NCBI GenBank assembly: GCA_002310215.1
Contig: DBYR01000041.1
Coordinates: forward strand, 1 to 64,000
Origin: Bacteroidales bacterium UBA1181
GTDB lineage: Bacteria > Bacteroidota > Bacteroidia > Bacteroidales > Paludibacteraceae
Length of the DNA stretch: 64,000 nt
Direction of reading: 5' to 3'
The position numbers were made by a program, and so were the translations under genes. The notes beneath the pieces were generated by a model. The model had not been told where the DNA came from, made no database searches, and saw only the letters and a list, made by a program, of their open reading frames with translations. Numbering within the stretch: position 1 is the stretch's first letter; every line of letters starts with the position of its first letter. Positions 16,223-24,936 of the stretch are shown here, in pieces.

Positions 16223-18297
16223 TTTTGTCCTCCTTTAAGTTTAATACCATATTTGAATTCTTCGTTTTCATTTGGCAGAATTGGTTCAAGTTGCAAGTAT
16301 GCAGCCACAACTTTTGTCATCGCAGTAACGTATTCTTTTCCTGCCTGCTCATCCCATAGTAAGGGATTGATTGAATTAGGCGAATAGTGTTTGAAAAATA
16401 CGTTTCTTGTGCATATCGGAACAAATAACGATTCGGCTTCAACATTCTCGTATTCTGCCAACTTCGCTCTTTTTTCAGGATACAATTTGTTGTTGAATGA
16501 AGCATTTTTGTCGCCTTGTAAAAGTGCCATATTTGTCAGATGGTCATCTTTTTCAAAATCAGAAGTGAAAGTTATACTTCCATCGTCATTTGTATGTGAC
16601 TGAACATTCTTCCCCATAAACGCGCCCATAATAGCTTTGTATGTGTTGTCATCTATACTTTCACTTGTTTCTTTGTCTTTCAAGTAGTTTTTGAAGACAT
16701 CTATTCCTTCTACAGAAATTTTTTCCAAATACCCTTTTATTTGGTCAAATTGCTCTTTATTCCAATTCGCTTTTTTCTCATTTTGGGCGTGAATATGTTC
16801 CAACGACCATTTCTTTTTTGTCGCTTCAAAATGCTTGTCAAACGGATAACGAGACACTTCACTTATTTGGTTTTGGGTGGTAGCAAGATTGAACAATAAT
16901 AAGACATTGTGAATTTCATTGTTGTTTTTGTTATATTCCCAATCCGAAAAATGCTTTAGAGTTATTTCCTTCCCATCTTTTTGCTTAACACCAATGCCAA
17001 TTGATTGCTGACAACGCTTTATCAAAGAAGATAAAAACTCATCTTTTGGCTTATCTGCTTCGCATAATAAATCCCGAAGCATTGTCATTTTGTTTTCTCC
17101 TTTCAGATTCGTCAAATAACCCACATAATGGTATAACTGTCGGTTATCGTACCACGATTTCATTGTTCGGAAGAATCTTTGAATGTTACGCCATTGCTTT
17201 TCCCAACCTTCTTTGATAATTAGTTTTGAATATGTTGAGAAAATGAAATAATCATTAATATTTAGCAATTTATCAAAATCAAATTCTAATCGCAAATCGT
17301 TATTATTTTGTCTTATACAGGCTTCAATCTCATAAAATCCTTCTCCCGATAGAACCACCTTAATTTCTTTGTCATTTTCTACTTGTGGGAAATTGGTATC
17401 AGGTTCTAGTTTGATTGTTGAATTGTGTATACTAAACGAATATTTTTTTTCATTATATTTAAGTGTGTATTGTTTTTCATCAACAATCCTTATACTGCAA
17501 CGCAATATCATTTCCAAAAGGAAATCTATCCTTGTACAGTTGAATCTCGCATCTTCTGGTTCGGGATTTATAAAGTACCAAAACGAATTGTCGTGAAGTG
17601 TTTGCTCCATTCTGTCCCATTCACCAGCCATTTCCAGTTGTTTAAGACGTAGAGCATCGGCGTTCATTCCTCTAAAATTGTCATCTTTCAGTAAAAGAGC
17701 TTTCACCAATTCTGCATTACTCAATGAGATTTTGCCTGAATTAAGGCGTTTGAAAACATCGTAGGCATTGTCTTGTGTTTCATACCATATAACTTTGCAA
17801 TTCTCTTTGAGTTTTTTTGCAAGATTTAATTTGTCCCCAGTCCATTCTTTCACAGTATTCTTTGCTCCAATCATAAAATGATAATCAATGTTTTCAGCAT
17901 TTTGGCCATCATTTTTAATATTTTGCAGAAAAGTTTCGCTACCAGGACGCGTTTGGTATTTTAGAGATAATGCACGTTCAGGCTCCAGCAGATTTAGTAT
18001 TATGAAAATTGTAGTCAATCTCTGCTGCCCGTCAATCACTTCATACCAATCTTTTTCGTCTAATTGGCATTCGGACTTGCGTTCATCATCCATTTTCTTT
18101 ACAACTAACGGTTGCAAACAGTACCACGTTTTCTCGTTAGTGTCTTTTACTGTTTCGGGCCTAAATTCGTTAACATCATCCAGCAAGTCCTTAACCTGCT
18201 GTTCTGTCCACCGATACCCACGCTGGTAACTTGGTATAAAGAACTTCATTCCAAGAAGTTCACTCACTGATTTCAATTCAATCTTATTCTCAGCCAT
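16219..18297 (-). CDS. DUF262-DUF1524 protein (GmrSD-like nuclease), first gene of a pair
   Basis: 692 aa. The DUF262 motifs FIPSYQRGYRWTEQQ (about 20-34) and VIDGQQRLTTIFIIL (about 88-102) are clear. The C-terminal third carries a DUF1524 His-Me-finger-type motif, KWSLEHIHAQNEKKANW, with a downstream LTNMALLQGDKNASFNN segment giving the HNH asparagines. This is the GmrSD nuclease architecture in one chain, as in SspE and BrxU relatives. Known members cut phage DNA in a nucleotide-dependent manner. The second protein, encoded next, may set specificity. Confidence 0.85.
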   Translation of the reverse strand: MAENKIELKSVSELLGMKFFIPSYQRGYRWTEQQVKDLLDDVNEFRPETVKDTNEKTWYCLQPLVVKKMDDERKSECQLDEKDWYEVIDGQQRLTTIFIILNLLEPERALSLKYQTRPGSETFLQNIKNDGQNAENIDYHFMIGAKNTVKEWTGDKLNLAKKLKENCKVIWYETQDNAYDVFKRLNSGKISLSNAELVKALLLKDDNFRGMNADALRLKQLEMAGEWDRMEQTLHDNSFWYFINPEPEDARFNCTRIDFLLEMILRCSIRIVDEKQYTLKYNEKKYSFSIHNSTIKLEPDTNFPQVENDKEIKVVLSGEGFYEIEACIRQNNNDLRLEFDFDKLLNINDYFIFSTYSKLIIKEGWEKQWRNIQRFFRTMKSWYDNRQLYHYVGYLTNLKGENKMTMLRDLLCEADKPKDEFLSSLIKRCQQSIGIGVKQKDGKEITLKHFSDWEYNKNNNEIHNVLLLFNLATTQNQISEVSRYPFDKHFEATKKKWSLEHIHAQNEKKANWNKEQFDQIKGYLEKISVEGIDVFKNYLKDKETSESIDDNTYKAIMGAFMGKNVQSHTNDDGSITFTSDFEKDDHLTNMALLQGDKNASFNNKLYPEKRAKLAEYENVEAESLFVPICTRNVFFKHYSPNSINPLLWDEQAGKEYVTAMTKVVAAYLQLEPILPNENEEFKYGIKLKGGQK

Positions 18298-18298
18298 A

Positions 18299-18445
18299 TT
18301 ATTTTATTAAATAGTTTAATTCTTCAACGTTTTTTATAATCTCTCCACGCACAAGTTTCTCGTATTGCTTTTTCCAATCATCACCATCCCCAAAAGTAAA
18401 ACAAATTATTGATTCGCGAAAAGCATCAATACATATACATATGAA
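18299..18445 (-). pseudogene. C-terminal gene fragment before the DUF262 pair
   Basis: An open frame of 48 codons begins after a TGA and ends in TAA one base before the DUF262-DUF1524 ATG. It contains CFTFGDGDDWKKQYEKLVRG and has coding character, but no plausible start. It may be the tail of a lost upstream gene of the operon. Confidence 0.35.
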
Positions 18446-18484
18446 TCAAATAATTGCTTCCACGGAAATCACGACACCTTTTAC

Positions 18485-19408
18485 TTATTTCAACAATGCG
18501 GTTAGTTTCTCAACCTGTTCCCTTAACTTCTGCAGATTCTGTTTCGCAAGTTTTTGCAGATTGAGGTGTTTCCATTTTACGGATGGATAATCCTTGAAAT
18601 ATTCAAATTTATATCCGTCCCATTCGGGTTGTCCTGATTCAAAACTAATCAGGAACTTCTTATCTTCTTCTGTCACTAGTGACCGTACATCTGAAATGAG
18701 TTTTGTTCGAGTTTCTTCAAATTCTTTGTATGTAAACGGAATCTCTGTCATTCCAGTGAACTGATTTTCCATCGCTTCTCGCTGGTCAATTAAACTTGGG
18801 GCTAATGATTCGTGAATCGGTCTGTCACTACCGAGCAAACAAAAGATAAGTCCTTCCCGACATTCACTAAGGGGAATCTCCATATACTTCACGTCAAACA
18901 AATCTCGTGGATGTTGACGAGAAAGTGCAGCGGCAACCTTTCCGCCATATAACTGTGTCAGAGGAACAATTTTTGCTTCACAAAAGAGTGAGAACTCTTC
19001 TTGTGCCTTTTCACTTAAGGGCACTGTAAGCACATCTCCTCCGACAATTCCTCTCTTCGTTTGATTCACTTCAATCTTAACCTGCTTGCCACGATACTCA
19101 CACAACAATTTGCATGTGCCATAGTTAGGAACCAGATGCATACCTATGAATGCACGATTTGCTTTGTCACAAATAGACTTCAGATGCGAATTGATATCAG
19201 ACATACTTGTCTCTCTATCTGCCAATGGTATATATGTCAGGTCAATGTCTACAGAATAGCGTGGCAGATTCTTCAAAAACAAATTAATGGCCGTTCCACC
19301 ATGTATTGCAAACACGTCTTCTTCCATAACAATAGGGATAAGGCGAAGTAGTAATTCCACCTTCTGAACGTAGACGCTTGATTTTATATTATCATTCATA
19401 TTCAGCAA
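18485..19408 (-). CDS. abiEii: AbiEii-family nucleotidyltransferase toxin
   Basis: 307 aa. The nucleotidyltransferase core is present: HGGTAINLFLKNLPRYSVDIDLTYIP (about residues 35-60), with the Gly-rich turn and the D-x-D pair. The basic/aromatic YGGKVAAALSRQHPRDLFDVKY segment typical of AbiEii lies near residue 165. The AbiE toxin transfers nucleotides to tRNA acceptor ends in related systems (MenT). It overlaps the antitoxin gene by 17 bp. All core residues look intact. Confidence 0.9.
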   Translation of the reverse strand: MLNMNDNIKSSVYVQKVELLLRLIPIVMEEDVFAIHGGTAINLFLKNLPRYSVDIDLTYIPLADRETSMSDINSHLKSICDKANRAFIGMHLVPNYGTCKLLCEYRGKQVKIEVNQTKRGIVGGDVLTVPLSEKAQEEFSLFCEAKIVPLTQLYGGKVAAALSRQHPRDLFDVKYMEIPLSECREGLIFCLLGSDRPIHESLAPSLIDQREAMENQFTGMTEIPFTYKEFEETRTKLISDVRSLVTEEDKKFLISFESGQPEWDGYKFEYFKDYPSVKWKHLNLQKLAKQNLQKLREQVEKLTALLK

Positions 19409-20153
19409 GTTCTTTAGAAATCGTCATGTTATATTTTTTTATATACTTTCCTGTGGACGTGATCATAAGTCTTGATGTCCCAATGTTTATAGTCTCTGGT
19501 TTTAGAGCCTTAAACCAAGGATGGTTCGCTTTCTCTGCCATATAGAGAAACAACCGTTTCACTTTATGAGAAGTACATGATTCCAACAACGTTTGTACCA
19601 ATTTGGGACGCAAAGTTGTCAAACTCTCCATTAGATAATAGATGTCTAATAGGGAAGAAGAAGCATCAGGCAAGTTCAAACATTCAAGGAATGCGCGTTC
19701 TGGCGATGATACGAGTAAGTCATGTTGCTCTACACGCATTGCCTCTACGCCCAACAGTTCATCTCCTAAAAACGAGGTTATCATATATTTCACAGTCATA
19801 TCCCACTCGTCCTTTAATAACCAAGAGGGTAACCTGTTGCTTTTATTCGTAAACAAGTATGCTGTCGGTTTCCCCATAGATAGATAATGTGAATACCCTC
19901 GAAGTTCCAATGCTGTATAGGCACCAACGACACAACTCTTACCTAGTTGCGTGTTATAAGACGATATTGCAGCCAACAGACTTGGTTCGGCTCCATGCAT
20001 CTTGTAAACTCCTTTTGAAATGCGGTCTAACCATCCGCTCTTCATATAGGCATATTGACCTTTGGCATCCAATCCATGGTCAGAAAGCCATGGACCAAAC
20101 AATATGGAGTCTCGTGGAGCAGTCTCTAATATCTGTTGTATTTTTGTGGCCAT
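19392..20153 (-). CDS. abiEi: AbiEi-family antitoxin and autorepressor
   Basis: 253 aa with an N-terminal winged-helix segment (WLSDHGLDAKGQYAYMKSGWLDRISKGVYKM) and the AbiEi C-terminal domain with SSPERAFLECLNLP. AbiEi proteins repress their own promoter and counteract the AbiEii toxin. Upstream, at 20195-20278, lie four 21-bp tandem repeats that could be its binding sites. Confidence 0.88.
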   Translation of the reverse strand: MATKIQQILETAPRDSILFGPWLSDHGLDAKGQYAYMKSGWLDRISKGVYKMHGAEPSLLAAISSYNTQLGKSCVVGAYTALELRGYSHYLSMGKPTAYLFTNKSNRLPSWLLKDEWDMTVKYMITSFLGDELLGVEAMRVEQHDLLVSSPERAFLECLNLPDASSSLLDIYYLMESLTTLRPKLVQTLLESCTSHKVKRLFLYMAEKANHPWFKALKPETINIGTSRLMITSTGKYIKKYNMTISKELAEYE

Positions 20154-20194
20154 GTTATTAATTTTTGCGAATTTGAAGATAAAATTACAACAAA

Positions 20195-20278
20195 TATAAA
20201 CTTTTTTATATTCACTATAAACTTTTTTATATTCACTATAAACTTTTTTATATTCACTATAAACTTTTTTATATTCAT
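20195..20278. repeat. Four 21-bp tandem repeats upstream of abiEi
   Basis: The unit TATAAACTTTTTTATATTCAC is repeated four times with almost no change, starting 42 bp before the abiEi start codon. Each unit contains a TATAAA/TTTATA inverted repeat. Likely an operator array, or a slippage-prone promoter element. The remaining ~180 bp up to 20457 show nothing else. Confidence 0.85.
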
Positions 20279-20457
20279 AATTTGCTTAACTCGTCATTTC
20301 TTCCTCGCTCTCTCAACATCTTTCCATTATACATCATTGAAACAGGTCTGCGTCTTTTCCTTTAATAGCACCATGCTGAGTGGCATGCGTAAATTTTGCA
20401 AATACCTGCGCCTCACTGTCTACAATATCTCCCTCGCAATCCAAGCACAAGTCTTCT

Positions 20458-21429
20458 TTATACATTCTCCTGGTTAATTAGGTTCACCACCACCTTCACC
20501 ATCACATCTTTCTCCTCTGTTTTGCTCTCGGCAATCATCAGGGTTAGAGCTACGAGCGCATTGTCGGCAAGACGTTTTGATCCGTCCTTGCGATAGAGAA
20601 TACGGTTATTATTGAGGAACCAAAGGAAAAGGGTGGCGGCGATGCGTTTGTTGCCGTCACTGAATGAGTGGTTTTTAGTCACGAGATAAAGCAACATGGC
20701 AGCTTTCTCCTCCACACTTGGATATAGTTCTTCCCCATCAAAAGTCTGATAAATCTGACCTATACTGCTCTTGAATGAGTCGTCCTTTTCGTTACCAAAG
20801 AGAACTGATCCACCAAATTTTTCACGAAGAAGACGAATTTCTTCCATCGCATTTTCGTATGTTGCATGAAAGGGTTCTTCCTTGGTGGTCTTGTCTATGG
20901 TCAGTCGTTCATAATCATAATTGTCGAGCGTATCAAGCGCATAGGTATAGTCCGTTACCACCTCGAATAGGGCGTTGGTTTCGTCAGTGGAAAGCAGTGG
21001 CTGCCCCTGGATTGTGCGACTCAGCATACTTACTAATTGGCGAAGTTCACCAATCTGTTCTCTGTGGATGCGCTGATTAATGGCATAGCCTTTGACAAGA
21101 TAGTCCTTTATGATTTGTCTTGCCCATATACGGAAAGCGGTACCACGTTTGCTCTTCACACGGTAACCTACGGAAATGATAACGTCAAGGTTATAAATAG
21201 CCGTTGGCTTATATCTCGACAGAGTATTATGCAAAATTTGCATATTACTTTGTTTCTCTAGTTCTCCCTCGTTGAACACGTTGGCTATATGACGTGCTAT
21301 TACAGACTGATCTTTCTGAAATAGCTCTGCCATTTGAGCTTGCGTCAGCCACACCGTCTCGTTCTCCAGTCGGACATCAATCTGTGTCTGTCCGTCTTCT
21401 GTTTGATAGATTTCAATTTGATTTTTCAT
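20458..21429 (-). CDS. RhuM N-terminal domain fused to a Doc/Fic domain
   Basis: 323 aa. Residues 1-130 match the Virulence RhuM family: ETVWLTQAQMAELFQKDQSVIARHI and YNLDVIISVGYRVKSKRGTAFRIWA. The C-terminal part carries the Doc-type motif HSFSDGNKRIAA at about 254-265. The Fic glycine has become Lys, as in Doc kinases (HxFxDGNKR). Doc enzymes phosphorylate EF-Tu. Fusion to RhuM is a recurring bacterial architecture and may couple DNA binding with toxicity. No separate Phd-like antitoxin gene is seen. Confidence 0.85.
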   Translation of the reverse strand: MKNQIEIYQTEDGQTQIDVRLENETVWLTQAQMAELFQKDQSVIARHIANVFNEGELEKQSNMQILHNTLSRYKPTAIYNLDVIISVGYRVKSKRGTAFRIWARQIIKDYLVKGYAINQRIHREQIGELRQLVSMLSRTIQGQPLLSTDETNALFEVVTDYTYALDTLDNYDYERLTIDKTTKEEPFHATYENAMEEIRLLREKFGGSVLFGNEKDDSFKSSIGQIYQTFDGEELYPSVEEKAAMLLYLVTKNHSFSDGNKRIAATLFLWFLNNNRILYRKDGSKRLADNALVALTLMIAESKTEEKDVMVKVVVNLINQENV

Positions 21430-21480
21430 ATTTCTTTTAATATAGTTTAGTATTCAAGGTAAATCGTAATTCATACTTAC

Positions 21481-21978
21481 TCACAATATCTCCCTAGCGA
21501 TCCAAGCGCAAGCCTCCGCATCCGCCAGTGCATGATGGTGGTTCTCCAGATGGTAACCGCAGGCTTCGGCAACGACGTGCAGCTGGTGGTTGGGCAAGCG
21601 CTTCCCGAAATGTCTACGGGCCGCTACGCAGGTGCAATGGAACTCGTAATCAGGATAGTCCATCTGGTAAGTGCGGAAGACTGCCTTCAGACAACTCTCG
21701 TCAAATGAGCTGTTGTGCGCCACAAGGGGCAAACCCTCTATCAACGGTTCGATCTGCGCCCAGACCTTAGGGAAGACGGGCGCATCGTCCGTGTCCTCGT
21801 GACAAAGGCCATGGACCTGCGAACACCAGTAATTGTAATAGTTGGGCTCTGGCTGAATAAGAGAGTAGAACGAATCCACGAACTCACCATCCCGCACGAT
21901 GACGATGCCGACAGAACACACGGAAGAGCGCTCATTGTTGGCCGTCTCAAAATCTATTGCCGCAAAGTCTTTCATCAT
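21481..21978 (-). CDS. DnaQ-like 3'-5' exonuclease (DEDDh)
   Basis: 165 aa, a single exonuclease domain. Exo I is AAIDFETAN (residues ~6-14), Exo II is VAHNSSFDESCL (~88-99) and Exo III is HHALADAEACA (~150-160). The His five residues before the last Asp makes it DEDDh type. Stand-alone members often trim RNA or DNA 3' ends. Its start codon overlaps the stop of the preceding gene by one base. Confidence 0.88.
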   Translation of the reverse strand: MMKDFAAIDFETANNERSSVCSVGIVIVRDGEFVDSFYSLIQPEPNYYNYWCSQVHGLCHEDTDDAPVFPKVWAQIEPLIEGLPLVAHNSSFDESCLKAVFRTYQMDYPDYEFHCTCVAARRHFGKRLPNHQLHVVAEACGYHLENHHHALADAEACAWIAREIL

Positions 21979-22565
21979 TAGTCATCCCAAATATTATTCC
22001 ATTTATCCTCACACGATTCTGACACAGGATTACCAAAGTTCACAAAATTCCTTGGCGAAAATTCAGGCTTCCCCTCCAACCAACTGATTGAAATACCAGC
22101 AGGAGCCGACAGCTTAATCTTGTCGCCTTGATGAAGAACATTCACATAATAATTGTGAGCCACGTAAAGTAAATCAATGATTTGTTTACGAGAAATCACA
22201 AAAAAGCGGAATGAGTAGTTGTCATTAATCTGTTTTGCTGATACAAATACATATGGACCTTTTACCATTTTTTGCAAATAATCTTTGTTGAGTGTTTCCT
22301 GTATGCTAAAGCCTGCAGGAATATTGTTCTGCACACTCGTTTTGACCTGCACAAGAGAAGTCTTCGGCTTCCACCAAAATTCATCACTTTCCATTAAATC
22401 CGCATTAAGGCAAACAATATCTATGGACTTGTAATTTTTGATGGTGCAATTCGCATTGATTGCATCCCATCCTTGTTGCATTAATTTTGCGACAACTAAA
22501 TTTTCTCCAATAGCACCAATTCGAACCTTGTTTGCTTGATCATTCTTTCCCTTGTTTTTCCCCAT
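21978..22565 (-). CDS. Possible PD-(D/E)XK nuclease-like protein
   Basis: 195 aa. RIGAIGENLVVAKLMQQGWDAI with a following SIDIVCLN and SLVQVKTS fits the order E ... D ... (E/Q)xK of PD-(D/E)XK folds. The position of the usual Glu is taken by Gln, which occurs in some families. The later region (YVFVSAKQIND, FRFFVISRKQI) resembles DUF4365/DUF6998-type proteins. It is coupled to a DEDDh exonuclease, so a role in nucleic acid processing is plausible but not shown. Confidence 0.6.
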   Translation of the reverse strand: MGKNKGKNDQANKVRIGAIGENLVVAKLMQQGWDAINANCTIKNYKSIDIVCLNADLMESDEFWWKPKTSLVQVKTSVQNNIPAGFSIQETLNKDYLQKMVKGPYVFVSAKQINDNYSFRFFVISRKQIIDLLYVAHNYYVNVLHQGDKIKLSAPAGISISWLEGKPEFSPRNFVNFGNPVSESCEDKWNNIWDD

Positions 22566-22623
22566 ATTCTAACCTCCAATAATATTTTGCTCCTATTAAT
22601 TCAAGTTCTTTATAATCCAAAAT

Positions 22624-23550
22624 TCATTTGTCTCCACTATATTTATCCCACATCCTTTTTATCTTTTCTCCTATCTCATTGCGAAGCCATTGAGGCTCAA
22701 TCACTTCCACATCTTCCCCATTCTTCAACAACTCTTGCTGGAAATCAAGCTCCGGACGAAGGAAGAAGGTGAAGATACTGTATTCATCATTGCGTTCCAC
22801 CTCCTCTTGCGATTCATGTATCTTCAGGCTACGTATGTAATTGGCTTGACTCGCCGACACCTTTATCTTGACTATCTGTTTCTCCTCATGAGGATTGGTA
22901 ATAATACCGTAACTACCATCAAAGTATTCATTCGCATCCCAATCTTTTGGCAACTCAAATGTCTTGTCCTTCACATTCAATTCTTGAATACGATCCAATG
23001 CATATATCCTTGGCTCACCATCATGACAGGTCCCTTGTGCCACCATATACCATCTTTGACGAAACAACTTAACGCAATAGGGGTGCACATCATAGTTTCC
23101 CTCTTTGTCTTTCCAGAAACTATGATAGGTCATGTTGAGCACACGGTTCTCCTTCATGGCCTCGATGATGGTTTGCAGGTATGCCTGTCCGGAGGGTACG
23201 TACTCCAGCAAGATACGGTCCTTGACGCTTTGGCTGCCGAGCAAGGTGTTGCTGACGCAGAACGTGTTGATGATCCACGAACGCAGTCCGCCGTTATTGA
23301 GGTCATCACTGTTCTCTATGTAGTAGCGATACTCATCACAACGCTCGTTCTCGATATTGATATCAAACATTTCCTCAATAGCTTTGCGCCAGTTCTCAAA
23401 GGTGCGTTTAGGAAGATCGGTTCCTCCGCTGAGGTCCTCGTTTTCCTTCCACTTCTTGTTCAGATCGTCAAAGGAAATCTTTTGATTGCGGTTGATAGTG
23501 TCTACCAACCAGACATACTTTCTAATTAGATTTGGTCCTTTCCCTGCCAT
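22624..23550 (-). CDS. WYL-domain transcriptional regulator
   Basis: 308 aa from the ATG at 23550. The N-terminal region has a helix-turn-helix (ISFDDLNKKWKEN...LPKRTFENWRKAIEEMF). The WYL domain covers about 130-210, with LNMTYHSF and PYCVKLFRQRWYMVAQ, and a WYL-C-like tail follows. WYL proteins sense a ligand, probably a nucleic acid or nucleotide, and control defence genes. The palindrome at 23585 lies 35 bp upstream, and matching sites precede the AAA and FtsZ-like genes, so autoregulation and control of those genes is inferred. Confidence 0.85.
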   Translation of the reverse strand: MAGKGPNLIRKYVWLVDTINRNQKISFDDLNKKWKENEDLSGGTDLPKRTFENWRKAIEEMFDINIENERCDEYRYYIENSDDLNNGGLRSWIINTFCVSNTLLGSQSVKDRILLEYVPSGQAYLQTIIEAMKENRVLNMTYHSFWKDKEGNYDVHPYCVKLFRQRWYMVAQGTCHDGEPRIYALDRIQELNVKDKTFELPKDWDANEYFDGSYGIITNPHEEKQIVKIKVSASQANYIRSLKIHESQEEVERNDEYSIFTFFLRPELDFQQELLKNGEDVEVIEPQWLRNEIGEKIKRMWDKYSGDK

Positions 23551-23584
23551 ATCGAATGATTTTTTTGCAAATATAAGAAAGGGG

Positions 23585-23603
23585 TGTGCCAAATCGTGGC
23601 ATA
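23585..23603. promoter_or_regulatory. Putative operator TGTGCCA-N5-TGGCATA (WYL gene)
   Basis: Shares the 7-5-7 layout and TGCC..GGCA core with sites at 13095 and 13669. Located 35 bp before the WYL start codon. Confidence 0.5.
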
Positions 23604-23693
23604 GGAATGGATTTTTTATGGGGAGGGGGGGGATAATGATGGGACATTACGACTTGGCGGGGTGACGACATGGCGGGGTGGAGACATAACGGA

Positions 23694-24179
23694 TTAACAA
23701 CGAGGAGGGGGAAGTTGTGCGAGCATCAGGAGCTCCTCTCCCCTATCCTTCACAATCTCGAAACCTGCCTTTTGATACACGCGGAGCGCATAGTTCTCCT
23801 TCTGCACCGACAACGATACTTGCGCATAGCCTTTCTGACGGAGGAGTTCGAGCATTTGGTGAAGCAGTTGTGTACCAATACCTTGTCCACGATAGTCTGG
23901 ATAGAGCGAGATGGCCAAAGAAGGGGTCTGGTTGTCCACATGGCCATAATCGTCCATCACCCGCACCCATACGGCACCGACGATCTTGCCGTCACACTCC
24001 GCCACCAGGCAATGGTCGTGAGAAGACTCCCCGAAACCACGCACATAAAGCTGCAGATCCTCCTGCTCGATGATGGAACGTGGCGGCGGCACCACGCCTT
24101 GAGGGATAAAGATAGCTTCGTAGAGGAAATCGTCCAACAAGGGGATCTCCTGGGGTTGTATGTTACGGATATGGGTCAT
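23694..24179 (-). CDS. GNAT family N-acetyltransferase
   Basis: 161 aa. The acetyl-CoA loop YPDYRGQGIGTQLL (Q/RxxGxG/A) is near residues 95-108, and the C-terminal ENYALRVYQKAGFEIV is the usual motif B. A single GNAT domain. The substrate is unknown. Confidence 0.88.
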   Translation of the reverse strand: MTHIRNIQPQEIPLLDDFLYEAIFIPQGVVPPPRSIIEQEDLQLYVRGFGESSHDHCLVAECDGKIVGAVWVRVMDDYGHVDNQTPSLAISLYPDYRGQGIGTQLLHQMLELLRQKGYAQVSLSVQKENYALRVYQKAGFEIVKDRGEELLMLAQLPPPRC

Positions 24180-24302
24180 TTAAGATTGAATTATGCCTAC
24201 AAACCAATTGTATAGTACAAATATACGACAATACCCCCCTTTGATGGCTAAGGATTGCGGATTTTTCACTAAAATCGCGCACAAAATTAGCACATAGGAA
24301 AA

Positions 24303-24701
24303 ATGGCGAAACAAGAGTACATACAAGCGAACAAGAAGTGGCTTGAGGAGAAGGCGAAGGAAGCGGGCGTCAAGGCGTTGCCCAAGGGTATCTACTACAA
24401 AGTGCTAAGCGAAGGGAACCCGTCGAGCGCGAAACCGACGGTCCGCAGCGTCATCACCGCCCACTACACGGGGAAGACCATCGACGGTAAAGAGTTCGAC
24501 AGCAGCCGTGGCGGCGTACCTTTGGCTTGCAGGCTTTGCGACCTGATAGAGGGTTGGATCATCGCCATGCAAGAGATGCACATAGGCGATAAATGGGAGC
24601 TCTACATCCCCGCCGAAATGGGTTACGGAAAGTTCTCCCAGCCGGGCATTCCGGGCGGTTCGACACTGATTTTCGAGGTGGAACTGTTGGGGATCGCATG
24701 A
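24303..24701 (+). CDS. FKBP-type peptidyl-prolyl isomerase
   Basis: 132 aa with a short N-terminal helical extension, then an FKBP core. It has ITAHYTGKTIDGKEFDSS, DLIEGWIIAMQEMHIGDKWELYIPAEMGYG and the final STLIFEVELLGI. The canonical GVIxGW is changed to DLIEGWI, and no signal peptide is present, so it should be cytoplasmic. Confidence 0.92.
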   Translation: MAKQEYIQANKKWLEEKAKEAGVKALPKGIYYKVLSEGNPSSAKPTVRSVITAHYTGKTIDGKEFDSSRGGVPLACRLCDLIEGWIIAMQEMHIGDKWELYIPAEMGYGKFSQPGIPGGSTLIFEVELLGIA

Positions 24702-24936
24702 TAATATCATAACGAGGCCATATATTACTATTCGAGACCCAAAGACATTATTTTTCACCAACAATGCAGGAAAAACAATTTGATATAAATCATAAAATCA
24801 CGGGGGGGGGTAATTTTTTACATAAAGTTTACATACATAAATCATTTTTCGATACTTTTGAAAAGTATATCCTTCGGCATACCAAAAGGATACGCATGGA
24901 GTGATATTTTTCAATAACATAACCCCAAACAAAAAG

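Noticed and set aside
20195..20278. CRISPR array
   Set aside because: The 21-bp units are directly adjacent with no spacers, and no cas gene is in the window.
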